Origin: Paenibacillus_S sp043945595
GTDB taxonomy: Bacteria; Bacillota; Bacilli; Paenibacillales; NBRC-103111
Reading direction: 5' to 3'
Assembly (NCBI RefSeq): GCF_043945595.1
Contig: NZ_JBIFNP010000001.1
Coordinates: 5,456,001 to 5,520,000, forward strand
Length of the DNA stretch: 64,000 bases
The notes under the pieces are model-generated. The model was not told the DNA's origin and searched no databases. It saw only the letters and a list, made by a program, of their open reading frames with translations. This document shows, in pieces, positions 17,001-25,620 of the stretch (positions within the stretch are counted from its first letter, which is position 1; every line of letters begins with the position of its first letter). The position numbers and the translations under genes are program-made.

Positions 17001-18981
17001 GTTCCTTTAATTGGCCTTCCAGCTCGTTCACGGCCTGTTCCCGCTCAGCCAAGCGCTGCTCAAGCTCGGAGGCCGCTTGCTCGCGCTCAGCTAACCATTC
17101 GGTGAGCTGTACCGCCTCTTGCTCCCGTTCCGCCAGCTGAACGGTCAGCTCTTCAGCCTTCCGCTCCTGCGCCTTCAGCGCCTCCCGCTCGCTAACGTAA
17201 GCCTTATCCAACCGCTCCTGCTCCGCCTGGGCGGCTTTCAGCTGCCCGGTCAGAGCGGCAAGCTCCGCGTCTTGCAGCTTACTCAGCTCCGCAAGCTCCG
17301 CCGCATTCCGCTCCTGTTCCTCGAGACGCCGTGCCAGCTCATCGCGCTCCTGCTCCTGCGCAGCCAGCCGCCGCTGCAGTTCACTGCCCGCCTGCTTCTG
17401 CTCGGACAGCTGCGCTGCAAGCTCCGCAGCCGCTTGTTCCCGTTCCGCAAGACGATCGGCAAGCTCCGCTGCGTTTCGTTCGCGCTCCAACAATCGTTCA
17501 GCAAGCTCGGACAAGCTTTGCTCCCGCTCTGCAAGACGGCTCGTCAACTCGGCGGACGTCTGCTCCTGTACGGCTAAACGGCTCGCCAGCTCCGCAAACG
17601 CAGCTTCCTTCTCGGCTAAACGGCCTGCCAGCTCCTTCGTCTCGTGCTCCTGATCCGCCAGCCGCTTGGCAAGTCCTGCTGCCGTCCGCTGCTGCACCTC
17701 CACCGCTTCACGCTCGTTTCGGTACGCCGCTTCCAGACGCTCCCGCTCCGCATTCGCCGTCTGAAGCTGAGCCGTCAGCGAAGCCATTTCCTCTTCCTGC
17801 AGCTTGCCGAGCTCTTCCAGCTCGGAGGCCGTATTCTGCAGCTCCAGCAGCCGGGCGGACAGCTCCTCGCTCTCCCCCTCCTGCTCGGCAAGGCGGCTCG
17901 TCAGCTCGGCGGCTGTCTGCTCCTGGGCAGCCAAACGGTCCGCCAGCTCCGACGCCGCAGCCTCCTTCTCGGCCAGCCGGGCCGCCAACGCCTTCGCGCT
18001 GCGCTCCTGCTCAGCCAGCTTGCCGGCCAGCTCGGTCGCCGTCCGCTGCTGCACCTCCAGCGCTTCCCGCTCGCTCCGGAACGCCGCATCCAGGCGGTCA
18101 CGCTCCTCCTGCGCAGCCTTGAGCTGTTCTGCCTGGGCCGCGATTTCCGCGTCCTGCAGCTTGCTCAGCTCCGTAAGCTCCTCGGCCGCCAGCTCCTGCT
18201 CAGCCAAACGGCTCGCCAGCTCCGACGCTTCCCTTTCCTGATCCGCAAGCCGGCCCCGCAGCTCGGCAGCTGCTCCTTGCTGCTCCTTCAAGCGGCTCGC
18301 CAGGTCAACAGCCGCGCCCTCCTGCTCGGCTAAGCGGCCTGCCAATTCCGCAGCGGCGGTTTCCTTCTCCGCCAGGCGTTCGGCCAAATCGGCGGCGGCA
18401 GCTTCCTTCTCCGCCAAACGCTGCGCCAGCTCGGACGCCGCGCTCTCCTTGTCGGCCAGACGGCCGGCGAGCTCTTCCGCATACAGCTGCTGCGCCGCCA
18501 GGGCGTCCCGCTCGGTGCGGATATCCGACTCCAGGGTCTCGCACTGCTGCTCCAGCTGCAGAATCGCCTTCTGGAGCTTGGCTGACTCCGCCAGCGCCTG
18601 CGCCCGCTGCTCCTCCAGCTCCTGACCCGACGCTTCCAGCTCGAGCGCGCGCATCTGCTCAAGCTCCAGCTCCTGCATCAGCCTGAGGTGCTGCTCCTTG
18701 AGCTGCGTCAGCTCTTCCTTCGACTTCTCCAGCTGCTTCTGCTTTTCCAGCGATTCATCGAGATCGTCCTGCATTTTAAAATAATCGTCTGCCATCTGTA
18801 CGGCGGCAAGCACCGCAATTTTCGGCGTATCCAAACGCGGGGAACCCGCGGCAATTCTGTGCATCTGGTCGTTTACTTGCGCCACGACACGTTTCATGTA
18901 GGTAGCGCTGGTTCTCGCAACCAATTTATATTGATTGCCGAATATGTCGACCGTCATCCGGATTTTATCTTCATTGTTCAC
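14020..18981 (-). CDS. zapA: ZapA domain fused to a giant coiled-coil rod
   Basis: The start is a GTG at 18981 with AAAGGAG nine bases upstream, giving 1653 residues. Residues 1 to about 80 are a normal ZapA domain (KIRMTVDIFGNQYKLVART, RLDTPKIAVLAAVQMADDYF), the FtsZ-ring bundling protein that is normally only about 85-110 residues. The rest, about 1570 residues, is a near-continuous coiled coil rich in Ala/Glu/Gln/Leu/Arg with almost no Pro or Gly breaks. Eight copies of a module with E-L-x-K-L-Q followed by ERxRLxxAYxSEREAL are spread over residues about 270-1230, and five identical-phase 28-residue repeats lie at about 1010-1149. The last 500 residues carry three copies of a different module (LQLQxELYxEL). 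No membrane segment is seen. It sits between pheT and cvpA, exactly the zapA locus. Confidence 0.88.
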   Translation of the reverse strand: MNNEDKIRMTVDIFGNQYKLVARTSATYMKRVVAQVNDQMHRIAAGSPRLDTPKIAVLAAVQMADDYFKMQDDLDESLEKQKQLEKSKEELTQLKEQHLRLMQELELEQMRALELEASGQELEEQRAQALAESAKLQKAILQLEQQCETLESDIRTERDALAAQQLYAEELAGRLADKESAASELAQRLAEKEAAAADLAERLAEKETAAAELAGRLAEQEGAAVDLASRLKEQQGAAAELRGRLADQEREASELASRLAEQELAAEELTELSKLQDAEIAAQAEQLKAAQEERDRLDAAFRSEREALEVQQRTATELAGKLAEQERSAKALAARLAEKEAAASELADRLAAQEQTAAELTSRLAEQEGESEELSARLLELQNTASELEELGKLQEEEMASLTAQLQTANAERERLEAAYRNEREAVEVQQRTAAGLAKRLADQEHETKELAGRLAEKEAAFAELASRLAVQEQTSAELTSRLAEREQSLSELAERLLERERNAAELADRLAEREQAAAELAAQLSEQKQAGSELQRRLAAQEQERDELARRLEEQERNAAELAELSKLQDAELAALTGQLKAAQAEQERLDKAYVSEREALKAQERKAEELTVQLAEREQEAVQLTEWLAEREQAASELEQRLAEREQAVNELEGQLKERDQRVHALSGQLADREQSERELTGLLAERERSQQELSDRLTERELAVEELGLRLAEHEQMAAELRGQLAARESEQAVLSRKLSEQERNAAELEELGKLQDEEIAAQAEQLQAALAERERLEAAYRNEREALETQRQAAAELTARLTEREQSEHELTSRLAEREHLASELAERLADQEQSVAELTARLREQELAAADLSQRQAEQEGERIELERRLAEQQRASQELEELAKLQEKEITVQSERLQSVLAEKERLEAALQSEREALELQERAAADLAVRLTEQERSAAELEELVKLQEEELAAQTERLKAAAAEIDRLQTVCQSEQEARKSEQHTALELTAKLVEREQSEMDLVSLLTECERQAEELTARLAEREQSESALTSRLADSERQAEELTARLAEREQSESALTSRLAQSERQAEELTARLAEREQSESQLTSRLADSERQAEELTARLAEREQSESALTSRLAESERQAEELTARLAEQERAAAELEAFGKLQEAELQLQAEQLKAVQAEREQAEDAYRSEQQARLELEQARAELTERLAAQELAASELAELGKLQEQELLEKTGQLQLQIDQMQEQIRLQQQTYEAQLESNRELQRQQRESARYVTALEQQFNEQLEYQAQLSEQLNQHEEHSRALAAQVEQYELEQSAAANEMTELRQQYEKVQSLLDSQLEEMQLQLELYAELEQQHGGVQQQLSALETSSREAVQARDERVRELEEQLAQREKQLDEQKVQLSVLQEEQRGLLSQFREQQAYQLQLQESASQWQRRCDELTTQAEELRRTQGMQREEIQLQEEIYKELEDQYNELRDRLNEKEAASSEEISRLQSQCGALQEQLQGQAEAAAAVEERLQQTAGQIADSEQRYKEMLEHNERLAAQQQEQLGKLTELERQCAHWQGLNEELSGQHEQLRKQFASQQEELQLQIELYNELQEQYEEQGRRQRALQQEYHDHQDRAQHVFAELSELKSEYEKLQIEYNEWIELVEKE
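15535..15954 (-). repeat. Five tandem 84-bp repeats inside zapA
   Basis: Units begin at about 15535, 15619, 15703, 15787 and 15871, exactly 84 bp (28 codons, four heptads) apart. They differ by only a few bases. Each encodes ELTARLAEREQSESALTSRL and DSERQAE with minor changes (D/Q/E at one position, A/Q at another). The low divergence indicates recent duplication or conversion, and unit number may vary between strains or collapse in assembly. Confidence 0.9.
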
Positions 18982-19095
18982 AAGCCTGCGCTCCTTTCGG
19001 TCTCGGATAAACGGCCCCCTGCGCCGGGCAGGTTTAAGCTCGTTTCTCCCTTGCATCCAAGTACAAAAATTGCTGATGAACCGCTAAATATCAAC

Positions 19096-19142
19096 AAAAA
19101 AAAGAAATTCCCTCGTATCCATAATAATTCGATACGGGGAAT
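19096..19142 (-). terminator. Intrinsic terminator after pheT
   Basis: On the minus strand GATTCCCCGTATC and GATACGAGGGAATT pair through a ten-base loop, followed by TTCTTTTTTTT. It separates pheST from zapA-cvpA, so zapA should have its own promoter in 18990-19095; no clear one was found. Confidence 0.82.
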
Positions 19143-19195
19143 CTCTTTTCCTTCTGTAACCTAGAGCTTTTTAGGATAAAACTGCCGATTTTGGG

Positions 19196-21634
19196 CTATT
19201 TTCTGAGCTCTGCGCCAAACGTTTCCGACAATGCGGAAACGACCTTCGCATGCAGCTCGCTAACCTCTTCATCCGTGAGCGTTCTTTCCGCCGTCCGGTA
19301 GACCAAAGCAAGGGCTACGCTCTTTTTGTCGGCGTCCACACGGTCTCCCGTATAGATGTCAAACACCTGGATAGTTTCCAGCAGGCTGCCCGCGATTTCA
19401 CGCACCTTCGACATCAGCGCGCCTACCTGCACCTCACGGTTCACCACAACGGCGATATCCCGTCCGATGGACGGATAACGCGGCAGCGGCTGATACGTAA
19501 TCTTGGTGTCGGCATGATCTGCCAGCACGCTGAACTCAAGCTCGAGCACATACGTATCGTCCAGATCCTTCTGCTGCTGCAGCGACGGATGAAGCTGGCC
19601 CATCGTACCGATGATTTTGCGGCCTTCGGCCGTCTCCAGCGTAATATGCGCGGTACGTCCCGGATGGAAGCCTTCCGGCTGCGCCGCCTCGTAGCCGATG
19701 CCTTGGATACCCAAGTAGCTTACCAGGTTTTCCAGCACGCCTTTGAGATCGTAAAAGTCGACGGCACCCGATTTGCCGGTCCAATGCGTATCGTGACGCT
19801 TGCCCGTCAGCAAAGCGGACAGCAGCAGACGTTCCTCCGGCAGACGGGTAAGAGAAGCCTCGTCTGTCACGAATACCTTGCCGATTTCAAATACGGCCAC
19901 ATTGTCGGTGTTACGGTTGCGGTTATACACAGCAACGTCGATCAGGTGCGGAATGAGACTTGTGCGCAGCGTGCTGCGCTCTTCGCTCATCGGCATCGAC
20001 AGCGTAATCGGCTTGGCTTCCTTATAAGCGCCCGGGAATTCGCGGATCTGCTCCGGATGGGTGAAGGAATAGGTGATAGCCTCATGCAGACCGCTACCTG
20101 TAAGCAGATTGCGGGCCAAGCGGCGAACCGCCTGCTCTTCGGTCAATGCTCCCGGCGTCGTCACCCCGGACATTAACGTTGTAGGAATATTGTCATAGCC
20201 GTACAAACGAGCGACTTCTTCAATCAGATCGACAGCCTTCGTAATATCTCCGCGGCGGCTCGGCACATGAACCGTGAACGTTTCGCCGGACGTATCGATC
20301 GTGAAATTCAAACGATCAAAAATTTCTTTTACCTGTTCCGCCGTCAAGTCCGTGCCCAGGTAATTGTTAATCCGGCTGACCGTAAGGGTGATTTGCACCG
20401 GCTGATGCTGCTGCGACGCCTTTTCCACGATTCCGATAGCCACCCGGCCTCCGGCATATTGGGCGATCAGCGAGGCCGCCCGGTTCAGCGCAGGCAGCAC
20501 TGCCTCCGGATTCACTTCCTTCTCAAAGCGCAGCGACGCTTCCGAACGCAGTCCGAGCTGACGTGATGCCTTCCGCACGGTACCGCCGTCGAATTTAGCC
20601 GATTCCAGCAAAATGGAAGTCGTCGCATCCGTCACTTCGGAGTTTTCCCCGCCCATAACGCCAGCAAGCGCAACCGGCTTCTCGCCGTCGGTAATCAGCA
20701 GCATATGAGGCTCCAGCGTACGCTCCACACCGTCCAGCGTGACAAGCCTTTCGCCCTGCTTCGCCATCCGCACATCAATATGACCGTTCGCCAGCTTCTC
20801 GGCGTCAAACGCATGCAGAGGCTGTCCGTATTCGAGCATTACATAATTCGTAATGTCTACGATATTGTTGATCGGGCGAATGCCTGCCGCCATCAGACGG
20901 TTTTGCATCCATAGAGGAGACGTGCCGATCTTCACATTCTCAATGTAGCGTGCCGCATAGTGCGAGCACTGCTCCGTTGCCGTGATGTCGACGGAAATTT
21001 TGCTTGAGGCCTGTACCGCGCCGTTCAGTCCCTGCTCCGCATCCGGCAGCTTCACTTCACGCCCGAGAATGGCGCCGATTTCGTAGGCTGCGCCCAGCAT
21101 ACTCAGGCAGTCCGAGCGGTTCGGCGTCAAATCCAGATCGAGCACCTCATCGTTGATCGCGAGCACATCCAGAATGCTGGCGCCGATTTCGGCATCCTCC
21201 GGAAGAACCAGAATGCCTTCCTGAATTTCCTTCGGCAGCAGCTTGTCGTTCAGGCCGAGCTCCTTGGCCGAGCAGATCATCCCTTGGGATTCCACGCCGC
21301 GCAGCTTGGCGCGCTTGATCGCAAGACCGTCCGGCAGCTTGGCGCCAACGATGGCGACGGGCACCTTTTGGCCTGCAGCCACATTTTTCGCTCCGCAGAC
21401 GATCTGAAGCTCCTCGTCCTGGCCTACGTCTACCTTACAGACGCTCAGCTTATCCGCATCCGGGTGCTTCTCGCGGGATTTGACAAAACCCACGAACACC
21501 TGGCTTACACCTTTATTCCGATTTTCCACGATATCTACTTCAATGCCGCTTCGCGTCAGCTTCTCCGCCAGCTCCGCAGCCGTATATCCAGTTACGTCCA
21601 CATATTGGGACAGCCATTGATAAGATACTTTCAT
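19196..21634 (-). CDS. pheT: Phenylalanyl-tRNA synthetase beta subunit
   Basis: The 812-residue protein matches bacterial PheT from end to end. It has the N-terminal tRNA-binding (EMAP-like) domain with VGFVKSREKHPDADKLSVC, B3/B4 editing domain (LRSEASLRFEKEVNP), B5 DNA-binding-like domain and the C-terminal anticodon-binding ferredoxin-like domain (ITYQPLPRYPSIGRDIAVVV). It forms the alpha2-beta2 enzyme with PheS that charges tRNA-Phe and edits mischarged Tyr. It begins 23 bases after pheS, with GAGAGGAGCG upstream of its ATG, and is controlled with it by the T-box. Confidence 0.98.
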   Translation of the reverse strand: MKVSYQWLSQYVDVTGYTAAELAEKLTRSGIEVDIVENRNKGVSQVFVGFVKSREKHPDADKLSVCKVDVGQDEELQIVCGAKNVAAGQKVPVAIVGAKLPDGLAIKRAKLRGVESQGMICSAKELGLNDKLLPKEIQEGILVLPEDAEIGASILDVLAINDEVLDLDLTPNRSDCLSMLGAAYEIGAILGREVKLPDAEQGLNGAVQASSKISVDITATEQCSHYAARYIENVKIGTSPLWMQNRLMAAGIRPINNIVDITNYVMLEYGQPLHAFDAEKLANGHIDVRMAKQGERLVTLDGVERTLEPHMLLITDGEKPVALAGVMGGENSEVTDATTSILLESAKFDGGTVRKASRQLGLRSEASLRFEKEVNPEAVLPALNRAASLIAQYAGGRVAIGIVEKASQQHQPVQITLTVSRINNYLGTDLTAEQVKEIFDRLNFTIDTSGETFTVHVPSRRGDITKAVDLIEEVARLYGYDNIPTTLMSGVTTPGALTEEQAVRRLARNLLTGSGLHEAITYSFTHPEQIREFPGAYKEAKPITLSMPMSEERSTLRTSLIPHLIDVAVYNRNRNTDNVAVFEIGKVFVTDEASLTRLPEERLLLSALLTGKRHDTHWTGKSGAVDFYDLKGVLENLVSYLGIQGIGYEAAQPEGFHPGRTAHITLETAEGRKIIGTMGQLHPSLQQQKDLDDTYVLELEFSVLADHADTKITYQPLPRYPSIGRDIAVVVNREVQVGALMSKVREIAGSLLETIQVFDIYTGDRVDADKKSVALALVYRTAERTLTDEEVSELHAKVVSALSETFGAELRK

Positions 21635-21657
21635 GTAAGTTCACGCTCCTCTCTCAA

Positions 21658-22692
21658 TCACAAATGGGCAAACTGCTTCAGGAACCGCAGGTCGTTCGTA
21701 TAGAAATGACGAATGTCTTCGATGTCGTATTTGAGCATCGCTACGCGCTCCACGCCAAGACCGAACGCAAAGCCGCTGTATTCCTCAGGATCGTATCCGC
21801 CTTTTTCCAATACGTTCGGATGCACCATACCCGCTCCGAGAATTTCCAGCCAGCCCGTTTGCTTGCACACCCGGCAGCCGGAGCCCCCGCACATCGCGCA
21901 AGTCACGTCAACCTCGACGCTAGGCTCGGTAAAAGGGAAGAAGCTCGGACGCAGGCGAATTTGCGTATGCTGTCCGAACAGCTCGCGCACGAACTGCAGC
22001 AGCGTGCCTTTCAGGTCGCTCATCCGGATGTTCCGGTCGATGACAAGCCCTTCAATCTGCGTAAACATGTGAGAGTGCGTCGCATCGTCGTCGTCGCGGC
22101 GGTATACTTTGCCCGGGCAAATAATTTTGACAGGCACGTCGCCTTTCATTTTCTCCATGGTGCGAACCTGTACCGGGGAAGTCTGCGTACGCATCAGAAT
22201 CTCCTCGGTAATGTAAAAGGAATCCTGCATATCGCGCGCCGGATGGTTTTTCGGCAGGTTCAACGCCTCGAAGTTATAGTAATCCTGCTCGACCTCGGCA
22301 CCTTCCGCCACGGTGTAGCCCATCCCGATAAAAATATCCTCGATCTGCTGAATGACCTTGGTCAGCGGATGGGTCGCGCCGTGCGCCGACGGACGGCCCG
22401 ACAGGGTAACGTCGATCGTTTCCGCGCTCAGACGGGCTTCCGTTTCCGCCTTCAAGTATTCTTCCTGCTTGCTTTCAATTACCGCCTCGATCGCAGCGCG
22501 CACGTCGTTGGCTACCTGACCGATAACCGGACGCTCCTCTGCGCTCAATGCGCCCATGCCTCTCAAAATTTCCGTGAGCGGCCCTTTTTTGCCCAAATAC
22601 TTGATTCTCATGTCCGCCAGCTGCTGCTGGTTCGAAACCTGGGCCAGCTCCTGCAAAGCTTCCGCTTTTAGTGCTTCCAGCCGTTCTTTCAT
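21658..22692 (-). CDS. pheS: Phenylalanyl-tRNA synthetase alpha subunit
   Basis: The 344-residue protein is a complete PheS: N-terminal coiled coil that contacts tRNA, then the class II catalytic domain. Motif 2 is in MRTQTSPVQVRTME and motif 3 in FAFGLGVERVAMLKYDI. The GRPSAHGATHPLTKVIQQIE segment is the family signature before motif 1. A CxxC-x-C type cluster (CAMCGGSGCRVCKQTGW) marks the usual Cys-rich loop of Gram-positive PheS. AGGAGGATG precedes the start. It is the first gene of pheST behind the T-box. Confidence 0.98.
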   Translation of the reverse strand: MKERLEALKAEALQELAQVSNQQQLADMRIKYLGKKGPLTEILRGMGALSAEERPVIGQVANDVRAAIEAVIESKQEEYLKAETEARLSAETIDVTLSGRPSAHGATHPLTKVIQQIEDIFIGMGYTVAEGAEVEQDYYNFEALNLPKNHPARDMQDSFYITEEILMRTQTSPVQVRTMEKMKGDVPVKIICPGKVYRRDDDDATHSHMFTQIEGLVIDRNIRMSDLKGTLLQFVRELFGQHTQIRLRPSFFPFTEPSVEVDVTCAMCGGSGCRVCKQTGWLEILGAGMVHPNVLEKGGYDPEEYSGFAFGLGVERVAMLKYDIEDIRHFYTNDLRFLKQFAHL

Positions 22693-22794
22693 CGGTTACA
22701 TCCTCCTTTTGGTCTATACGGAACACTTGAGTCTTGAAAAATTCTTGAGAACCCCCGGCGGCTCGCCAAACGTCTGCTCCGAAATTTCCTGTAC

Positions 22795-23122
22795 AACAAA
22801 AAAAGGCCTTCCCGTCCCGGTAAGGGACGAAAAAGCCGTGGTACCACCCTTGTTAGAGAAGAACTCCCGCACTCCCGGTCTTGCCGGCAGCATGGAGAAG
22901 CCTGACTTCTCACTTCATTGAACATAACGGTTCGAACGCGAACGTTCATGGCCGGTGCCTCCTACTTGCCGGCGGCTCAAGCCCCGGTTTCAAAGGTCTG
23001 CTCGGGAGCGAACTTCGGCAGCCTGATTCTATTAGAACCGCTCTCAATCTCCGGCGGCTCCTCCCTGTAATGAGGCACTGCTTACTTGTCTCCGTCAACG
23101 CATTTGTGTTGTATGAAACTTT
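22795..23122 (-). promoter_or_regulatory. T-box riboswitch for pheST (Phe specifier)
   Basis: On the minus strand the leader contains GACGGAGACAAGTA and AGGGAG of stem I, a specifier loop CCGAAGTTCGC whose TTC triplet (23012-23010) is a Phe codon, and the T-box AAGGGTGGTACCACG at about 22838-22852. The terminator that follows (GTCCC-TTACC-GGGAC with GGGAAGGCC and seven T residues) ends near 22795. Uncharged tRNA-Phe should pair with the T-box and specifier and favour the antiterminator, turning pheST on during Phe starvation. Confidence 0.95.
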
Positions 23123-23127
23123 ACAAT

Positions 23128-23156
23128 ATTATATGCAAATTATACCGCAGATGCAA
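23128..23156 (-). promoter_or_regulatory. Sigma-A promoter of pheST
   Basis: TTGCAT (23156-23151), a 17-bp spacer and a perfect TATAAT (23133-23128) lie just upstream of the T-box leader on the minus strand. Confidence 0.8.
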
Positions 23157-23290
23157 GTGGCGGGCGCGCGGTTCCTCAGGCAGCGGTACACACTGCCTCT
23201 ATAGGTCTTCGGATTTATGCGCATAGGTATCCGGTTTCTTGCCTGCTCATCGGGGCGAAAAAAATGACTGCGATATGAACAGTCCGCAAA

Positions 23291-23319
23291 GACAAAAATT
23301 AAGGATGTTGAATTTTGTC
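23291..23319. repeat. Inverted repeat in the pheS-regulator gap
   Basis: GACAAAAATT and AATTTTGTC form an imperfect inverted repeat around ten bases (23291-23319). It lies about 240 bp upstream of the HTH gene at 23559. No T-run follows it, so an operator is more likely than a terminator. Nothing else was identified between 23157 and 23558 apart from a TATAAT-like box near 23500. Confidence 0.4.
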
Positions 23320-23558
23320 GATTAATTTATTATGATTTTCCAGGCGATTATTTGAATATGGACGCCGAAAACAAGCATATTTCCAGTATTTATTATTGCA
23401 TGACGCCGATTTCATGTCCGTGATCGGCCTTATTTACTGTCAATTTCTGCGCAACAAGTGATACGTATTGTCCGTAGATATCATGAAGCTGTTTTTCTAT
23501 AATTAAAGTGATAAGATTCTATTTCAACATTTTCCGACATTCACGGAGGGTTTACATT

Positions 23559-24245
23559 GTGAATATTCTTTCCAACTTTGGGCTCAGAGTCAAAGAGCTC
23601 CGATTAAAGTCCGGCATGTCCCAGGAAGTGCTGGCCATCCGGTCCGGCCTGGACCGTTCCTACATAGGAGGCGTCGAGCGCGGGGAGCGGAACGTTTCGC
23701 TGCAAAATATCCAGAAAATAACGAATGCGCTGGATGTCGATACGAGCTACTTTTTCGACGACGAACGCTTCGCGCTGCATTCCGCTTATTTGAAGAGCGA
23801 ATACAATAAGGCGCTCACCGAGCGTTTCGCCTACCATATCGACTTCGACCATCAGGTGATCGCCTGGCAGGTGAAGGGCGTGCTAAACGTACAGGACGTC
23901 AATAAGATAAGCTTCGATCTGAAGCTTGCCTGCACTTATTTGACGAAGGGGCATATCAAGCTGCTGATCGACAACCGCGGCATGATGGCCAACGGACAGC
24001 CTTTCGTGTTTACCCCTGAGGTCAATGAGAAGAACGAGGAGCTGCAGCGGTGGATGTTCCCCCACTGTCAAAAGGTTGTGGTGCTGTGCAACTCCAAGCT
24101 GATGAAGAACCAGCTGGACCGTCTAGCTGCACGAAGCGGCATCGGCGCAATCTCCCTCCACCTGTTCGGGAAAGCATCCGACCCCATCGTTCAGGAAGCG
24201 TACCGCTTTCTCGATATTCCTCATAACCAGCTCATCACGGTGTAA
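23559..24245 (+). CDS. XRE-family regulator with a C-terminal STAS-like domain
   Basis: The GTG at 23559 has CGGAGGG upstream, giving 228 residues. Residues about 5-65 form a helix-turn-helix of the Cro/CI type (LRVKELRLKSGMSQEVLAIR, DRSYIGGVERGERNVS). The C-terminal 140 residues have alternating strands and helices (HQVIAWQVKGVLN, GHIKLLIDNRGMM, CQKVVVLCNSKLMKNQLD) that recall a STAS/SpoIIAA-like fold, with the LLIDNRG strand-loop in the right place. That assignment is inference from pattern. The regulator may respond to a protein partner or small ligand. It is a single gene convergent with nothing and followed by glycerate kinase. Confidence 0.72.
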   Translation: MNILSNFGLRVKELRLKSGMSQEVLAIRSGLDRSYIGGVERGERNVSLQNIQKITNALDVDTSYFFDDERFALHSAYLKSEYNKALTERFAYHIDFDHQVIAWQVKGVLNVQDVNKISFDLKLACTYLTKGHIKLLIDNRGMMANGQPFVFTPEVNEKNEELQRWMFPHCQKVVVLCNSKLMKNQLDRLAARSGIGAISLHLFGKASDPIVQEAYRFLDIPHNQLITV

Positions 24246-24375
24246 GAGCACCTCATCTTCTGTCCGAACCCTGCAAACACGAAGAACATTCACAGAACGC
24301 CGACATCATGTATAATGGGAATATAATTGCATTTGTACATACCCTTATACCCATGAGATGGAAGGTGTGCTCAAG

Positions 24376-25540
24376 ATGAAGATTGTGATTGCCCCCGATT
24401 CTTATAAAGGAAGCGTTTCTGCAGCCGATGCGGCGGACGCCATCGAGAAAGGTATTCGGCGTTACCTCCCGCAGGCGGAAATCGTGAAGGTTCCGGTGGC
24501 CGACGGCGGCGAAGGCACGTTGGACAGCTTGATTGCGGCTGCCGGAGGGGAGCGCGTTCCCTTCACGGTTCAGCGAACGGCTCGGCCGTGCCGTCCAGGC
24601 ACAATACGGTCTTCTCCACCAAGGAGATGAAGCTGTTGCTGTCATTGAAATGGCAAGCGCCTCCGGTTTAACGCTGATTTCGTCCGAGGAACGCGATCCT
24701 CTGAAAGCGTCTACGTATGGAACCGGCGAATTAATCAAAAAGGCGCTGGATGACGGCTGCAGACGATTTCTGCTTGCCCTCGGTGGAAGCGCAACCAACG
24801 ACGGCGGTGCCGGCATGCTGCAGGCACTCGGGCTGAAGCTGCTGGATGCCGAGGGAACCCCGCTCGCCGACGGCATCGGCGGAGGCGAGCTTCACCGCAT
24901 TGCGTCGATCGACGACAGCGGCTGGGATTCGCGCGTTGCCGAAGCGAGCTTTCTGATCGCTACCGACGTTCAGAATCCTTTCGTCGGGCCAAGCGGCGCA
25001 TCGCATGTGTTCGGACCGCAGAAGGGCGCTTCGCCCGATCAGGTTGAGCAGCTGGACCGCAATCTGCACGCATGGGCCGACCGGATTGAGGCCCACACCC
25101 GCATCCGCCTGCACGATAAACCGGGGGCCGGGGCGGCCGGCGGCATCGGCGGCGCTTTCCTGGCTTTCTTCCCTACCTCGATCCGCCGCGGCATCGACGT
25201 CGTGATCGAGTATGCCAAGCTTGCCGAGCGGCTGCAGGGAGCGGATCTGGTTATTACCGGCGAAGGCCAGATCGACTTCCAGACCGCTTCGGGGAAAACG
25301 CCGATGGGCGTAGCTCAAGAAGCCCAGAAGCTGGGCATCCCCGCCTTCGCCTTGGCCGGCTCCGTCGGTAAAGGCATCGAAGCGCTGTACGAAGTCGGCA
25401 TTCAAAGCGTCCGCAGCATCGTCAACGGACCGATGACGCTTCAAGAAGCGATGGAGCGCGCTCCGGAGCTGCTGGAGCAGGCTGCCGAGCAGCTGGTGCG
25501 GACGTTCGTAGTTCCGCGCGATTCCGCTATCCATGGCTAA
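24376..25540 (+). pseudogene. glxK: Glycerate kinase (GlxK/GarK family), interrupted by a frame change
   Basis: The enzyme phosphorylates glycerate. The start ATG at 24376 gives MKIVIAPDSYKGSVSAADAA and VPVADGGEGTLDSL, the family's N-terminal substrate-binding signature. Near 24568-24575 the frame shifts by one; after it LGRAVQAQYGLLHQGDEAV and later LALGGSATNDGGAGMLQALG, KPGAGAAGGIGGA and VITGEGQIDFQT are all intact to the stop at 25540. The two halves together make the usual length of about 385 residues. As with cysK and map, an indel in the sequence is the simplest explanation. It is followed by a strong terminator. Confidence 0.87.
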
Positions 25541-25561
25541 TCATTGATGCCATGCGGCAAT

Positions 25562-25608
25562 GAGCGAGGGTTGTGCCGTTTTAAGCGGCACTCCCAGCGC
25601 TCTTTTTT
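25562..25608 (+). terminator. Intrinsic terminator after glycerate kinase
   Basis: GAGCG, GGG and TGCCG on the left pair with CGGCA, CCC and CGCTC on the right with small internal loops, followed by six T residues. Confidence 0.82.
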
Positions 25609-25620
25609 AACATGATAGTT

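Noticed and set aside
14115..18333. Several long plus-strand reading frames (up to 346 codons) antisense to zapA
   Set aside because: They arise from GC-rich, repeat-coded Ala/Glu/Leu/Gln codons on the other strand, lack ribosome binding sites and have Pro/Ala/Arg-rich or Leu-rich low-complexity composition.
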